NCBI RefSeq assembly: GCF_034424175.1
Contig: NZ_CP139986.1
Span: 3,968,001 to 4,032,000 of the forward strand
Direction: 5' to 3'
Length of the DNA: 64,000 nucleotides
Source: Kluyvera intermedia
Lineage (GTDB): Bacteria; Pseudomonadota; Gammaproteobacteria; Enterobacterales; Enterobacteriaceae
Below the pieces are notes generated by a model. That model was not told where the DNA came from. It did no database searches and was given only the letters and a program-made list of their open reading frames with translations. Every line of letters starts with the position of its first letter. Within the stretch, counting starts at the first letter, position 1. Below are positions 1 through 14,963 of this stretch, one piece after another. The translations under genes were made by a program, and so were the position numbers.

Positions 1-118
1 AGTGCGCTGGCAAAACTTGCGCACTCTCCCAACAATGTATTTCATGAAACGCCGCAGCGTTTGTTTGCATGCTGCGGGGGAATGCTGTGAAGATGGGAGA
101 TATTCTGTTGGCTTGGTG

Positions 119-151
119 TTTCCCGGCGGCGCTTCGCTTGGCCGGGCTACC
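119..151. repeat. REP-like extragenic palindrome
   Basis: One copy of a short GC-rich palindromic unit (CCCGGCGGCGC, then GCTTGGCCGGGCTAC) lies downstream of carB. The same unit recurs at 10246-10318 and 48979-49010, so it is a dispersed family in this genome. The rest of 1-180 shows no convincing gene. Confidence 0.7.
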
Positions 152-180
152 TCCGCATCATTGCGTGACGGCTACAAACA

Positions 181-209
181 AAAACGCCGGACAGTTGTCC
201 GGCGTTTTT
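181..209. terminator. Bidirectional intrinsic terminator after carB
   Basis: Perfect 10-bp stem (184-193 with 196-205, arm ACGCCGGACA) with a 2-base loop, A-rich on one side and T-rich on the other. It lies 13 bases beyond the carB stop and fits the end of carAB. Confidence 0.85.
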
Positions 210-222
210 TTGAGGTTTGCGC

Positions 223-3447
<3,225 letters not shown>

Positions 3448-3464
3448 GGCTCATTAACTCCTGA

Positions 3465-4613
3465 TTATTTCGCGGACTGACGGTATTGCTCAATTAACTC
3501 GATAAAATGGTCGAACAGCGGCGCAGCGTCGTGTGGACCTGGGCTCGCTTCAGGGTGACCCTGGAAGCTGAACGCCGGTTTATCGGTACGATGGATGCCT
3601 TGTAAGGTGCCATCAAACAGCGATTTGTGGGTTACGCGCAGGTTAGCTGGTAGGGAAGCTTCATCTACCGCAAAACCGTGGTTCTGCGCAGTAATCATCA
3701 CCACGTTGTTATCGATATCTTTCACCGGGTGGTTGCCGCCGTGGTGACCGAATTTCATCTTGATGGTTTTCGCACCGCTCGCCAGCGCCAGCAGCTGATG
3801 ACCCAGGCAGATGCCGAATACCGGGACATCGGTCTGGAGGAATTTTTCAATCGCGTCGATGGCATAGTCACACGGAGCCGGGTCACCGGGGCCGTTGGAG
3901 AGGAAGATACCGTCTGGATTCATTTTCAGGACGTCTTCTGCGGAGGTTTTAGCCGGTACTACCGTCAGGCGGCAACCGCGGTCTACCAGCATGCGCAGAA
4001 TGTTGCGTTTCGCACCAAAATCATAAGCAACCACGTGGAAAGGCAGCTCTTCTTCGGACTTCGCTTCCGGCAGTTCACCTGCCAGCGTCCAGCTACCTTG
4101 CGTCCAACCGTAGGTTTCCGCAGTGGTGACTTCTTTTGCCAGGTCCATCCCATTTAAGCCCGGGAACGCTTTGGCTTTTTCCAGTGCCAGCGTCGCATCC
4201 AGGTTATCGCCTGCAATGATGCAGCCGTTCTGAGCGCCTTTCTCGCGCAGCAGGCGGGTTAACTTACGGGTATCGATATCGGCAATCGCCACGATGTTAT
4301 GGCGCTTTAAGTAGGAAGAGAGGTCTTCGGTATTGCGGTAGTTGCTGGCAATCAGCGGCAGGTCGCGAATGACCAGGCCTTGCGCATGTACCTGAGAGGA
4401 TTCTTCGTCAGCAGCATTGGTGCCGACATTGCCGATATGAGGATAAGTAAGAGTAACGATTTGGCGAGAATAGGAAGGATCAGTGAGGATTTCTTGATAA
4501 CCGGTCATTGAAGTATTGAAAACGACTTCCCCAACCGCCGAACCTGTTGCCCCGATGGCCCGACCGTAAAACTGGGTTCCGTCTTCCAGAACCAATAGCG
4601 CTGACTTAATCAA
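3465..4613 (-). CDS. carA: Carbamoyl phosphate synthase small subunit (glutaminase)
   Basis: Class I glutamine amidotransferase subunit that hydrolyses glutamine and channels ammonia to CarB. It has 382 residues, as in E. coli. The nucleophile elbow FGICLGHQ (Cys near 269) and the His/Glu pair in GHPEASPGPHD near the C-terminus are intact. The start is a TTG (4611-4613), as in E. coli, preceded by a strong GGAGG ribosome-binding site, giving an N-terminus MIKSALLVLEDG. First gene of the carAB operon, below the arginine-controlled promoter region. Confidence 0.97.
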   Translation of the reverse strand: MIKSALLVLEDGTQFYGRAIGATGSAVGEVVFNTSMTGYQEILTDPSYSRQIVTLTYPHIGNVGTNAADEESSQVHAQGLVIRDLPLIASNYRNTEDLSSYLKRHNIVAIADIDTRKLTRLLREKGAQNGCIIAGDNLDATLALEKAKAFPGLNGMDLAKEVTTAETYGWTQGSWTLAGELPEAKSEEELPFHVVAYDFGAKRNILRMLVDRGCRLTVVPAKTSAEDVLKMNPDGIFLSNGPGDPAPCDYAIDAIEKFLQTDVPVFGICLGHQLLALASGAKTIKMKFGHHGGNHPVKDIDNNVVMITAQNHGFAVDEASLPANLRVTHKSLFDGTLQGIHRTDKPAFSFQGHPEASPGPHDAAPLFDHFIELIEQYRQSAK

Positions 4614-4740
4614 AACACCCTCCAGAGAATATTTACTCGCTTTATTTGCATATTAATGCATAACAATGGTGCAAATCAATGCAAATCTGCTTACCGACGT
4701 ATTTCTGGCAAACGGCGGCATTCTAGAGACAGCCTCGGCA
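4614..4740 (-). promoter_or_regulatory. carAB promoter region with two ARG boxes
   Basis: Just upstream of the carA start, two AT-rich 18-base segments (about 4625-4642 and 4645-4662) match the position and appearance of the tandem ArgR boxes over the downstream promoter of E. coli carAB. The sequence is nearly collinear with the E. coli region. Arginine repression is inferred from this match; the upstream pyrimidine-controlled promoter should lie further up but I cannot place it. Confidence 0.65.
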
Positions 4741-5069
4741 AAAGTCTACCTTAAAGGACAATTTTTATCATTATTTTGTGGTGTTGGCTAAATCACTCGT
4801 TAAAAGCGCCCAAAAAGATCAACTAAGTCATCATAGAAAACGCTTGCGGGGGATGAAGAATGGTAAACCGTTGGAAGGGGCAGTGAAAAGTAGACCAGAT
4901 GGTCAAAATTTACATTTAAACAACAGAATTAGACATCAAAACACATTAAAACAAGCGACTGACAAATATAATAAGCAAAAAATAGATAAAATAAAGGGCA
5001 ATAAAATATTGCCCTTTGTAATCAATTAACTATGACTACAATAACCACATCACGATGGGTAATAAGTTG
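4741..5069. other. carA-dapB intergenic region
   Basis: No credible gene. An 83-codon open frame on the plus strand has no ribosome-binding site and no recognisable product. The region is AT-rich, is expected to carry the upstream carAB promoter and ends in the dapB terminator. Confidence 0.5.
4990..5020 (-). terminator. Intrinsic terminator of dapB
   Basis: Perfect 11-bp stem (4993-5003 with 5007-5017, arm AAAGGGCAATA) with a T-rich tail when read on the minus strand. It lies about 50 bases past the dapB stop. Confidence 0.75.
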
Positions 5070-5891
5070 CTATAGATCATTCAAATTCAGCACATCACGC
5101 ATATCAAAAAGACCATTTGACTTAGCATTAAGCCACAATGCCGATCTGACCGCGCCGTTAGCAAAGGTCATCCGGCTGGAAGCCTTGTGAGTAATCTCCA
5201 CACGCTCGCCAATATCGGCAAACATCGCGGTATGTTCACCAACGATATCGCCCGCGCGCACGGTGGCAAATCCGATGGTGCCCGGTACACGCTCGCCGGT
5301 ATAACCTTCGCGGGAATAGACCGCGCAGTCTTTCAGATCTTTATCCAGCGCCCCGGCAATCGCCTCCCCCATCGCCAGCGCCGTCCCTGACGGTGCGTCG
5401 ACTTTATGACGGTGGTGCGCTTCAATAATTTCGATGTCGGTGTAGTCGCCCATCACCTTCGCCGCTTTCTCCAGCAGTTTAAGCATCACGTTCACGCCAA
5501 CGCTAAAGTTGGCGGCAAACACAATGGCAATATCCTGCGATGCATCGCGAATGGCCTGCTTACCGGCATCATCAAACCCGGTCGTGCCAATCACCATGCC
5601 TTTTGCGTGCTGCCGACAAAATGCCAGATGCGTCAGCGTGCCTTCCGGGCGGGTAAAATCGATAAAGACATCGAAATCGTCTTTTACCGCTTCGAGGCTG
5701 CTCTGAACGGTTACGCCAGATTTTCCAACGCCCGCCAGTTCACCGGCATCGCTGCCCAGTAAAGAGGAGCCATCACGCTCGAGTGCCGCCCCCAGTTGTA
5801 CTCCTTCCATCGCCATCGTGGCCTGAATTAACTGCCGTCCCATGCGGCCACCGGCGCCTGCAATGGCGACGCGGATTTGTGCATCATGCAT
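5070..5891 (-). CDS. dapB: 4-hydroxy-tetrahydrodipicolinate reductase
   Basis: NAD(P)H-dependent reductase of the diaminopimelate/lysine pathway. It has 273 residues, the same as E. coli. The N-terminal Rossmann motif GAGGRMGRQL and the catalytic EAHHRHKVDAPSGTAL segment (His-His and Lys) are present. It stands alone, between its own terminator and an upstream region of about 270 bases. E. coli has rihC directly upstream; here an alaX-like gene and a LysR gene intervene. Confidence 0.97.
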   Translation of the reverse strand: MHDAQIRVAIAGAGGRMGRQLIQATMAMEGVQLGAALERDGSSLLGSDAGELAGVGKSGVTVQSSLEAVKDDFDVFIDFTRPEGTLTHLAFCRQHAKGMVIGTTGFDDAGKQAIRDASQDIAIVFAANFSVGVNVMLKLLEKAAKVMGDYTDIEIIEAHHRHKVDAPSGTALAMGEAIAGALDKDLKDCAVYSREGYTGERVPGTIGFATVRAGDIVGEHTAMFADIGERVEITHKASSRMTFANGAVRSALWLNAKSNGLFDMRDVLNLNDL

Positions 5892-6010
5892 AGCTATTCT
5901 CTTTTGTTAAAATTGCGTAAATCGTTTTCAGAGTAACCAGCCCGCGACAGGGTCGCCAGCCGAAAACGTCCATAATTAGAAATTAATGATAAACAGAGAG
6001 GAATATCAGT

Positions 6011-6046
6011 AAAAGACATGATTCATCCCGCAGGATGAATCATTGC
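6011..6046 (-). terminator. Probable terminator of the alaX-like gene
   Basis: Perfect 11-bp stem (6018-6028 with 6033-6043, arm ATGATTCATCC) around a 4-base loop. On the minus strand it is followed by a short T-rich run (GTCTTTT). It lies between the alaX-like stop and dapB, so it should separate the two genes. Confidence 0.55.
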
Positions 6047-6160
6047 CGCAGTCGGGGAAAGAAGTCAAACTCGCTCAGAATGGCGACAGACGATAAGAAA
6101 AGCACTTTAAAACCCGGCGACAGGTAGCCAATTCGCATGACCGTTTCCGCCAGCCCAGTT

Positions 6161-6793
6161 TCAGGCCGCTAGAGTATAGCTCACCACCATCTGCCCTTTT
6201 TTCAGCTTCACCTGTGTAATGATCACCTCACCCAACTCGGATAAACGGGCCACGTGCGTACCGCCACAGGGATATCCCGGTAGATCACCAAAACCGACCT
6301 GGCGTAAGCCGCCGTCAAAAGTAATTCGGCGCGCAAGATTGTCGGCCTGCCATTGGCCAATTTTAGCCATCAGTTGTGCCGCTTCCGGCAAAGTGCTGCC
6401 CTCACCTATCGCAAAAGTAATGCGCCCTTCATTCGGCCAATGGTGGGCTTTAACCGGTCGCCAACCAAATATTTCACCGGCCTGACCAATCATGTGCCCG
6501 GCAGAGTGCAGACGGGCGTGAAGATGGCGGACAGCAGCATCAATATGCAGCGTCGTTTCGCCAGGTGGCAGCGGTTGCGCCACAATATGCACCACCTCTT
6601 CACCGCGCGTCATCACGCCTTCAACCGGGACGCCGCCGATCGCGCCACTGTCCGAGGGTTGTCCGCCGCCCTGTGGATGAAACAGCGTGCTATCGAGCGT
6701 AATCGCATAGCGCCCATCGGGTTCTGCCGTGCAGTGTGTGATCGTCGCATGGCCACGGGTGTCATCGCTGGTGTAATAAAGACGTTCAGTCAT
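6161..6793 (-). CDS. AlaX-type alanyl-tRNA editing hydrolase
   Basis: Free-standing relative of the AlaRS editing domain, expected to hydrolyse mischarged Ser- or Gly-tRNA(Ala) in the cytosol. It has 210 residues. Visible features are HPQGGGQPSD (39-48) and the zinc ligands HSAGH (96-100) and CGGTH (176-180). A clean AGGAG precedes the ATG. It is transcribed divergently from a LysR gene 92 bases away, which probably controls it. It is not part of the E. coli K-12 dapB-rihC interval. The tRNA substrate cannot be told from sequence. Confidence 0.88.
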   Translation of the reverse strand: MTERLYYTSDDTRGHATITHCTAEPDGRYAITLDSTLFHPQGGGQPSDSGAIGGVPVEGVMTRGEEVVHIVAQPLPPGETTLHIDAAVRHLHARLHSAGHMIGQAGEIFGWRPVKAHHWPNEGRITFAIGEGSTLPEAAQLMAKIGQWQADNLARRITFDGGLRQVGFGDLPGYPCGGTHVARLSELGEVIITQVKLKKGQMVVSYTLAA

Positions 6794-6885
6794 GGTTGTT
6801 CTCCTCTTGATGAGCAGAGTATATTCACTTTACCAGCACCGATAATCCCATCAACATTCAATGCATCTTTGCCCGGTACGCACAA

Positions 6886-7794
6886 ATGAATCCCAACCTG
6901 CTTCCTGATCTTGCCACCTTTGTGTTGATTGTCGACCAGGGGAGTTTCTCCGCCGCCGCCAAAATATCCGGCGCAACGCCTTCCGCTATCAGCCGCAGCG
7001 TCTCGCGGCTTGAGCAGGCATTAGGCAGCAAACTGTTGCACCGCACCACCCGTAAGCTGGCACTAAGCGAGACCGGGAAGATGGTTTATGAACACGCGCA
7101 AGAGATGCTAAACGCTGCGCAAATGGCGGTAGACTCCGGCAGCAGCCGCCAGACCATTGCCCAGGGGAAGCTAACGGTCAGCGTGCCAAAGGCGGTCGGG
7201 CGTTTTGTTATTCATCCCTTAATGGCGGAGTTTTTCACCCGCTTCCCGGGCGTGGATGTCTGTCTGAGGCTGGAAGACCGCTATATGGACTTGATTGATG
7301 ATGGCGTGGATCTGGCACTGCGCATCAGTCAGTCGCCGTCGCCGGGTTTGTACGGCAAGCCGCTGATGCCGGTCAGTCACGTTATCTGCGCCACGCCGGA
7401 ATATTTGCGCCAGCACGGTACGCCCGATACCCCACAAGCCCTGCGCGATCATAGCTGTATTAGCCTTGGCGAAACGCCCGCCGATTCGCGCTGGAAGTTT
7501 CGCCGTGGGGATAAAATTGAAACTCTGCAAACTCATGGGCGTTATGCAGCCAACCATACCGGCGTGCGGCTGGACGCGGTAAAGCATCATCTGGGGATTG
7601 GCAGCCTGCCGCTGTTTACCGCCCGTGAAACGCTTGCCAGCGGCGAAATTGTCCAGGTATTACCGGAGTGGGAATTTATCAGCGATTACAGCGGCGACCT
7701 GTGGCTCTTATGGACACGCAACCAACATATGCCCGCCAGAATGCGGGCCATGATTGATTACCTTAGCGAGAAATTGCCTCAGTCTGGCCGTTGA
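6886..7794 (+). CDS. LysR-family transcriptional regulator
   Basis: 302-residue LysR-type regulator: winged helix-turn-helix at about 6-64 (FVLIVDQGSFSAAAK, ATPSAISRSVSRLEQ) and a periplasmic-binding-like effector domain from about 92. It resembles the CrgA/AaeR-like subgroup but I do not recognise the exact orthologue. It faces away from the alaX-like gene, the usual layout for a LysR protein and its target. Its TGA stop abuts the rihC stop with no base between. No strong ribosome-binding site is seen before the ATG. The effector is unknown. Confidence 0.88.
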   Translation: MNPNLLPDLATFVLIVDQGSFSAAAKISGATPSAISRSVSRLEQALGSKLLHRTTRKLALSETGKMVYEHAQEMLNAAQMAVDSGSSRQTIAQGKLTVSVPKAVGRFVIHPLMAEFFTRFPGVDVCLRLEDRYMDLIDDGVDLALRISQSPSPGLYGKPLMPVSHVICATPEYLRQHGTPDTPQALRDHSCISLGETPADSRWKFRRGDKIETLQTHGRYAANHTGVRLDAVKHHLGIGSLPLFTARETLASGEIVQVLPEWEFISDYSGDLWLLWTRNQHMPARMRAMIDYLSEKLPQSGR

Positions 7795-8709
7795 TTATGG
7801 CGCGCGTGACAGCACCTCAGCGACCCACTGGCGGAAGCCGTCAACATCCAGCGCCAGCGCGACCTGCGCGTTGGCGGGCTGCCCCAGGCGACCCTCGATA
7901 TCCACCACGGTCGTGCCCGCCGTGTACTGTCCTTGCGTTTCGACCGCCACAAAACACGATTGCACGGTAAACAGTTCAGGACGAACCAGCCAGGCAATGG
8001 CGCAAAGGTCGTGCATCCGCAGACCGCTTTGCATACTGCCGCTGCGGTAGTGGCTAAACAACGCGTGCAGCATGCTGCCGGTCTTATTGAGCGTTGGCAA
8101 TGCTGCCAGATACGTCGGCGTCAGCACCGCCTCATTGGTGACGTCCAACCCGCACATCACAATCTCCAGCCCGCTACGGAAAACCAGCGCGGCGGCCTCC
8201 GGGTCGATGGCGATATTAAACTCGGCATTAGGCGTGAAGTTACCGCGCCCGGCAGAACCACCCATGATCACCAGCCGGCGAATATTGAAACGGCACTCGG
8301 GATACTGCGTCAGCAATAAGGCAATATTGGTCAGCGGCCCAATCGCCACCAGCGTGACCGGTTCCGGCGCGTGCATCAGCGCATCACGAATTGCCAGAAT
8401 CGCCGGTTTTGCCAGCGGCTGGCGATTGTGTTCCACAAAGTCATACCCTTCCATGCCGGACTCACCGTGTACCGAGGCGGCATCGCGCAATGGGCGCACC
8501 AACGGCGAGGAAGCGCCCTGGGCTAAGGGAACATCGGCGTTCCAGAAATGCAGCAGCTGTAGCGCATTGCGGGTAGTTTTTTCAACCGAGACATTACCCG
8601 CGACGGTAGTCATCAACTGGAGATCCAGTTCGGGTGCAAAGAGAGCAGCAGCAATGGCAGCGGCATCATCAATGCCGGGATCGGTATCAAGAAAGATAGG
8701 CAGGCGCAT
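7795..8709 (-). CDS. rihC: Ribonucleoside hydrolase RihC
   Basis: Nonspecific purine/pyrimidine ribonucleoside hydrolase of the IUNH family. The calcium-binding motif DTDPGIDDA is at residues 7-15, and the sequence tracks E. coli RihC over its whole length (304 residues). An in-frame ATG 13 codons upstream exists, but the ATG at 8709 is chosen because it gives the family N-terminus MRLPIFLD and has GGAG seven bases ahead. A terminator-like hairpin lies just upstream, so rihC may depend on read-through from ispH or on its own promoter. Confidence 0.95.
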   Translation of the reverse strand: MRLPIFLDTDPGIDDAAAIAAALFAPELDLQLMTTVAGNVSVEKTTRNALQLLHFWNADVPLAQGASSPLVRPLRDAASVHGESGMEGYDFVEHNRQPLAKPAILAIRDALMHAPEPVTLVAIGPLTNIALLLTQYPECRFNIRRLVIMGGSAGRGNFTPNAEFNIAIDPEAAALVFRSGLEIVMCGLDVTNEAVLTPTYLAALPTLNKTGSMLHALFSHYRSGSMQSGLRMHDLCAIAWLVRPELFTVQSCFVAVETQGQYTAGTTVVDIEGRLGQPANAQVALALDVDGFRQWVAEVLSRAP

Positions 8710-8720
8710 GATTTCTCCAT

Positions 8721-8754
8721 AAAAAATGCCAGACGTTAAGCCTGGCATTTTTTC
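8721..8754. terminator. Hairpin terminator between ispH and rihC
   Basis: Stem AAATGCCAG (8724-8732) pairs with 8742-8750 and is flanked by A and T runs, so it can act in both directions. It follows ispH and sits 12 bases before the rihC start. Confidence 0.8.
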
Positions 8755-8774
8755 ACATCCGTGGGAGAATTAAT

Positions 8775-9725
8775 TTACTCGACTTCACGAACATCAACAC
8801 GCAGTTCGCGCGGCACTTCAAAGACGATATTCTCTTCGCGGCCTTCCAGCGTGACGGCTTCACCACCGCCCAGCGATTGCAGGCGGGCAATCACGTTTTG
8901 CACCAGAATATCCGGCGCAGAAGCCCCGGCAGTTACGCCGACGCTGGCTGCGTCTTTCACCCATGCTTCCTGAATATCAGCGGCATCGTCAATCAGATAG
9001 GCGGCCTTGCCCATCCGCTGCGCCAATTCAGCCAGACGGTTGGAGTTGGATGAGTTTTTCGAACCCACCACCAGCACCACGTCCGCCTGCTGGGCGAGCG
9101 ATCGCACGGCTTCCTGACGGTTGGTGGTGGCGTAGCAAATATCATCTTTGCGCGGGCCGACGATTTTCGGGAAACGGACTCTCAGCGCGTCAATAACGTC
9201 AGAAGTGTCGTCAACCGACAGCGTGGTCTGAGTCATAAACGACAGCTTGCTTTCGTCTTTGACGGAGAGCGTCAGTACATCTTCCGGCGACTCGACCAGA
9301 TACATGCCGCCTTTCGGGTTGCTGTACTGGCCCATCGTTCCCTCGACTTCCGGGTGACCGGCGTGGCCGATAAGAATCGACTCTTCGCCACGGCGGCTGG
9401 CGCGCGCCACTTCCATATGCACTTTGGTCACCAGCGGACAGGTGGCATCAAAGACCGTTAAGTCGCGCCCCTTCGCTTCGTTGCGCACGGCTTGAGATAC
9501 GCCGTGGGCCGAGAAAATCAGGATCGCGCCATCCGGCACTTCACTTATCTGCTCGATAAAGATCGCGCCACGCTCGCGCAAGCTCTCCACCACGTAGCGG
9601 TTATGCACCACTTCGTGACGCACGTAGATTGGCGCGCCATAAATGGCGAGCGCATTTTCAACAATGCTGATAGCGCGGTCAACGCCTGCACAAAAGCCGC
9701 GTGGGTTGGCCAACAGGATCTGCAT
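8775..9725 (-). CDS. ispH: 4-hydroxy-3-methylbut-2-enyl diphosphate reductase
   Basis: Last enzyme of the MEP isoprenoid pathway; an iron-sulfur protein that makes IPP and DMAPP. It has 316 residues, as in E. coli. The three cluster cysteines are visible in GFCAGVDRA (Cys12), DATCPLV (about 96) and DDICYATTNRQ (about 197). The start at 9725 gives the family N-terminus MQILLANPRGFCAG; a longer open frame upstream overlaps fkpB and is not credible. It starts one base after the fkpB stop, so the genes are translationally linked. Confidence 0.97.
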   Translation of the reverse strand: MQILLANPRGFCAGVDRAISIVENALAIYGAPIYVRHEVVHNRYVVESLRERGAIFIEQISEVPDGAILIFSAHGVSQAVRNEAKGRDLTVFDATCPLVTKVHMEVARASRRGEESILIGHAGHPEVEGTMGQYSNPKGGMYLVESPEDVLTLSVKDESKLSFMTQTTLSVDDTSDVIDALRVRFPKIVGPRKDDICYATTNRQEAVRSLAQQADVVLVVGSKNSSNSNRLAELAQRMGKAAYLIDDAADIQEAWVKDAASVGVTAGASAPDILVQNVIARLQSLGGGEAVTLEGREENIVFEVPRELRVDVREVE

Positions 9726-9726
9726 G

Positions 9727-10176
9727 TTACGCCTCCAGTACCGGATCGACTTCCAGTACTTCAATATCAAAATGAACGGTATGGCCCGCCAGCGGGTGAT
9801 TGAAATCAACCGTGATGGAATCACCGTTAATCTCGCGGACAACGCCCGGCATTTCACTGCCATCCATCGCGGTAAACAGCATGATGGCACCGATTTCCGG
9901 TTCGCCCGCATCCATAAATTCGCGGCGGGAGAAATACTGGATAAGGTCAGGTGAAGAGACACCAAACGCCGCATCCGGCTCCAGTGAGAACGCTTTTTTA
10001 TCACCGGCCTTCAGGCCAAGAAGATGCTGTTCCAGCCCTTCAGACAAGGAAGCATCGCCCAGACGGAATAGCGCCGGTTTACCGTTGTTACGGGTTGATT
10101 CGGCGGTAGAGCCATCGTCTAGTTTCAGCGTGAAGTGCACCAGCACTGCGCTATTGCTTTGAATCGAGTTAGACAT
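9727..10176 (-). CDS. fkpB: FKBP-type peptidyl-prolyl isomerase FkpB (SlpA)
   Basis: SlpA-type FK506-binding isomerase and chaperone with FKBP and inserted IF domains, cytosolic. It has 149 residues, matching E. coli, with the typical N-terminal strand VLVHFTLKLDDGSTAEST and the C-terminal NHPLAGHTVHFDIEVLEV segment. It lies in the ribF-ileS-lspA-fkpB-ispH cluster but is separated from lspA by about 150 bases containing an inverted REP pair. Confidence 0.96.
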   Translation of the reverse strand: MSNSIQSNSAVLVHFTLKLDDGSTAESTRNNGKPALFRLGDASLSEGLEQHLLGLKAGDKKAFSLEPDAAFGVSSPDLIQYFSRREFMDAGEPEIGAIMLFTAMDGSEMPGVVREINGDSITVDFNHPLAGHTVHFDIEVLEVDPVLEA

Positions 10177-10245
10177 GCAGGGACAGCCTTTTATCTTACG
10201 ACATTGGAATGACGATTATTGTTATTAGGATAGTGCGCTTTGTGG

Positions 10246-10318
10246 CTTCCCGGCGGCGCTTCGCTTGGCCGGGCTACAATCTGGAGTAGCCCGGCCAAGC
10301 GAAGCGCCGCCGGGGAAG
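10246..10318. repeat. Inverted pair of REP-like units (BIME)
   Basis: Two nearly perfect inverted copies (10246-10277 and 10286-10318) of the CCCGGCGGCGC...GGCCGGGCTAC unit, separated by 8 bases. They would fold as one very long hairpin in the transcript between lspA and fkpB. The same unit occurs at 119 and 48979. Confidence 0.85.
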
Positions 10319-10326
10319 TCACAGAA

Positions 10327-10814
10327 CTACGCCTGCTTTTTCGGCAGGAAGCCTTCCAGCACAATCAGCGCCGCGCCGATACAAATTGCGGTATCGGCCA
10401 GGTTGAAGGTGGCAAAGTGCCAATCGCCGACGTAGAAATCGATCATATCGACGACAAAGCCGTGCCACAGACGGTCAAACAAGTTACCCAGCGCGCCGCC
10501 AATAATCAGCGCGTAGGCGATATTATTGAGCTTCTGCGTGGCTTTAGAGCGGTACATCAGCACCGCCAGAATCACACAGATACCCACGGCAATACCGGCA
10601 AAGAACCAGCGCTGCCAGCCGCCGCTGTCAGCCAGGAAGCTGAAAGCGGCACCATAGTTACGCGCATAATGCAGATTAAGCGACGGGAACAGCGACACCG
10701 TATCCCCCAGAGCAAAGTTCTGGAGGATCAGGTATTTACTGCCCAGGTCGATAATCAGCACGACTACTACCAGCCACAGCCAGCGCAGTCCTGTTGAACA
10801 GATCGATTGACTCA

Positions 10815-10815
<1 letters not shown>
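10327..10815 (-). CDS. lspA: Lipoprotein signal peptidase
   Basis: Inner-membrane aspartic protease that removes signal peptides from prolipoproteins after diacylglyceryl modification. It has 162 residues (E. coli 164) with four hydrophobic membrane segments. The catalytic aspartates lie in GNLFDR and FNLADTAI. Its ATG overlaps the ileS TGA by one base, indicating coupled translation. Confidence 0.97.
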
Positions 10816-13664
<2,849 letters not shown>

Positions 13665-13697
13665 CAGATTCTCGGTTCCGTATTTTTACGTAGGCAT

Positions 13698-14636
13698 TTA
13701 AGCCGGGTTTGAAAGCCCAAAAAACTCGCGGGCCGTTAATTCATCTCGCGCAATCTGCGCCTTTAGTTCATCCAGCGACGCAAATCGCTGTTCGTTGCGT
13801 ATTTTTTTACGCAGCACTACATCTATATGGCGACCGTAAAGGTCCATTACAACGTCTAACACATGCACTTCTAGCTGCTGGCGACTGCCTGCAACGGTCG
13901 GGCGCGTACCGATATTTGCCACGCCCGGCAGAGGCTTTTCGCCCAGCCCCATCACTTCCACCGCATACACCCCTTTTACCGGGGAGACCTGACGACGCAG
14001 CGGTAAATTCGCCGTTGGGAAACCGATGGTACGCCCCAGTTCATCGCCATGCACCACACGCCCGGAGATGATAAAGGGATGCCCTAACAGGTTTTCGGCT
14101 TGCACGAGGTCATCCTCGGCCAGCGCCTGACGAACGGCAGTGCTGCTGATACGCACGCCGCCATGACAGAAAGTTTGCGTGCTGGTGATATCGAAACCAA
14201 ACTCCGCGCCAGCCTTCTGTAATAACAAGAAATCACCCTGACGACCAGCGCCAAAGCGGAAATCATCACCAACGGCCAGGAATTGTACGCCAAGGCGTTC
14301 CACCAGCAGGTCGCTGATAAACGTCTGCGCGGTTAAGGCCGCAAAGCGTCGGTCAAAGCGCACGCACAAGACGTAGTCCACGCCGCTTTCAGCCAGATAG
14401 CGCAGTTTTTCGCGCAGTCGGGTCAAGCGGGCGGGGGCTTTATTCGCCGCGAAAAGCTCCAGCGGCTGCGGTTCAAAAATCATCACCACCACAGGCAATC
14501 CACGCGCTTTACCTTCAGCACGTAAGCCCTGCAGTAGCGCCTGATGCCCACGATGCACACCGTCGAAATTACCAATGGTCAGTACGCACCCATGTGGTGC
14601 CTGACTGAGATTATGTATGCCGCGTATCAGCTTCAT
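13698..14636 (-). CDS. ribF: Bifunctional riboflavin kinase/FAD synthetase
   Basis: Converts riboflavin to FMN and then FAD. It has 312 residues (E. coli 313). The N-terminal nucleotidyltransferase carries TIGNFDGVHRGHQ and RISSTAVRQAL; the C-terminal flavokinase carries the GRTIGFPTANL and VKGVYAVEV motifs. It is the first gene of the ribF-ileS-lspA-fkpB-ispH cluster, 33 bases ahead of ileS. Confidence 0.97.
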   Translation of the reverse strand: MKLIRGIHNLSQAPHGCVLTIGNFDGVHRGHQALLQGLRAEGKARGLPVVVMIFEPQPLELFAANKAPARLTRLREKLRYLAESGVDYVLCVRFDRRFAALTAQTFISDLLVERLGVQFLAVGDDFRFGAGRQGDFLLLQKAGAEFGFDITSTQTFCHGGVRISSTAVRQALAEDDLVQAENLLGHPFIISGRVVHGDELGRTIGFPTANLPLRRQVSPVKGVYAVEVMGLGEKPLPGVANIGTRPTVAGSRQQLEVHVLDVVMDLYGRHIDVVLRKKIRNEQRFASLDELKAQIARDELTAREFFGLSNPA

Positions 14637-14963
14637 GTCTGGCTCAAAAGAGTGAAAATCGTCAGAGTATACCTTGTACAGCAGCCCACGTTAACCCGCT
14701 ATTGCACCTCATCTCTGAAAGAGGGAATGATTTCATCAGCATCCGCATTAAAGGCAACAAAATATGGTCGAGCCGCATGATTTTTGTGCCGGAAAGACTG
14801 TATTCATCTGCGACAAGCTGGTAGAATCCTGCGCCATCAATACGTAAAGCAGCGTTTTTATTTTGCGACGCTTATTTGCACAAATCCATTGACAAAAGAA
14901 GGCTAAGCGGGCATTCTCCTCGGCCTTTGAATTGTCCATATAGAACACATTTGGGAGTTGGCC
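14637..14963. promoter_or_regulatory. ribF-rpsT divergent region with rpsT promoters
   Basis: No credible gene is seen in these 327 bases. A good sigma-70 promoter for rpsT has TTGACA at 14889-14894, a 17-base spacer and CATTCT at 14912-14917, collinear with E. coli rpsT P2. A second, upstream rpsT promoter and the ribF promoter are expected here but not placed. Confidence 0.7.

Noticed and set aside
4778..5029. 83-codon frame between carA and dapB
   Set aside because: No ribosome-binding site, low-complexity Lys/Gln/Asn composition, and it covers the dapB terminator.
14637..14950. A yaaY-like small gene between ribF and rpsT
   Set aside because: The open frames here do not resemble the remembered YaaY sequence and overlap the rpsT promoters.
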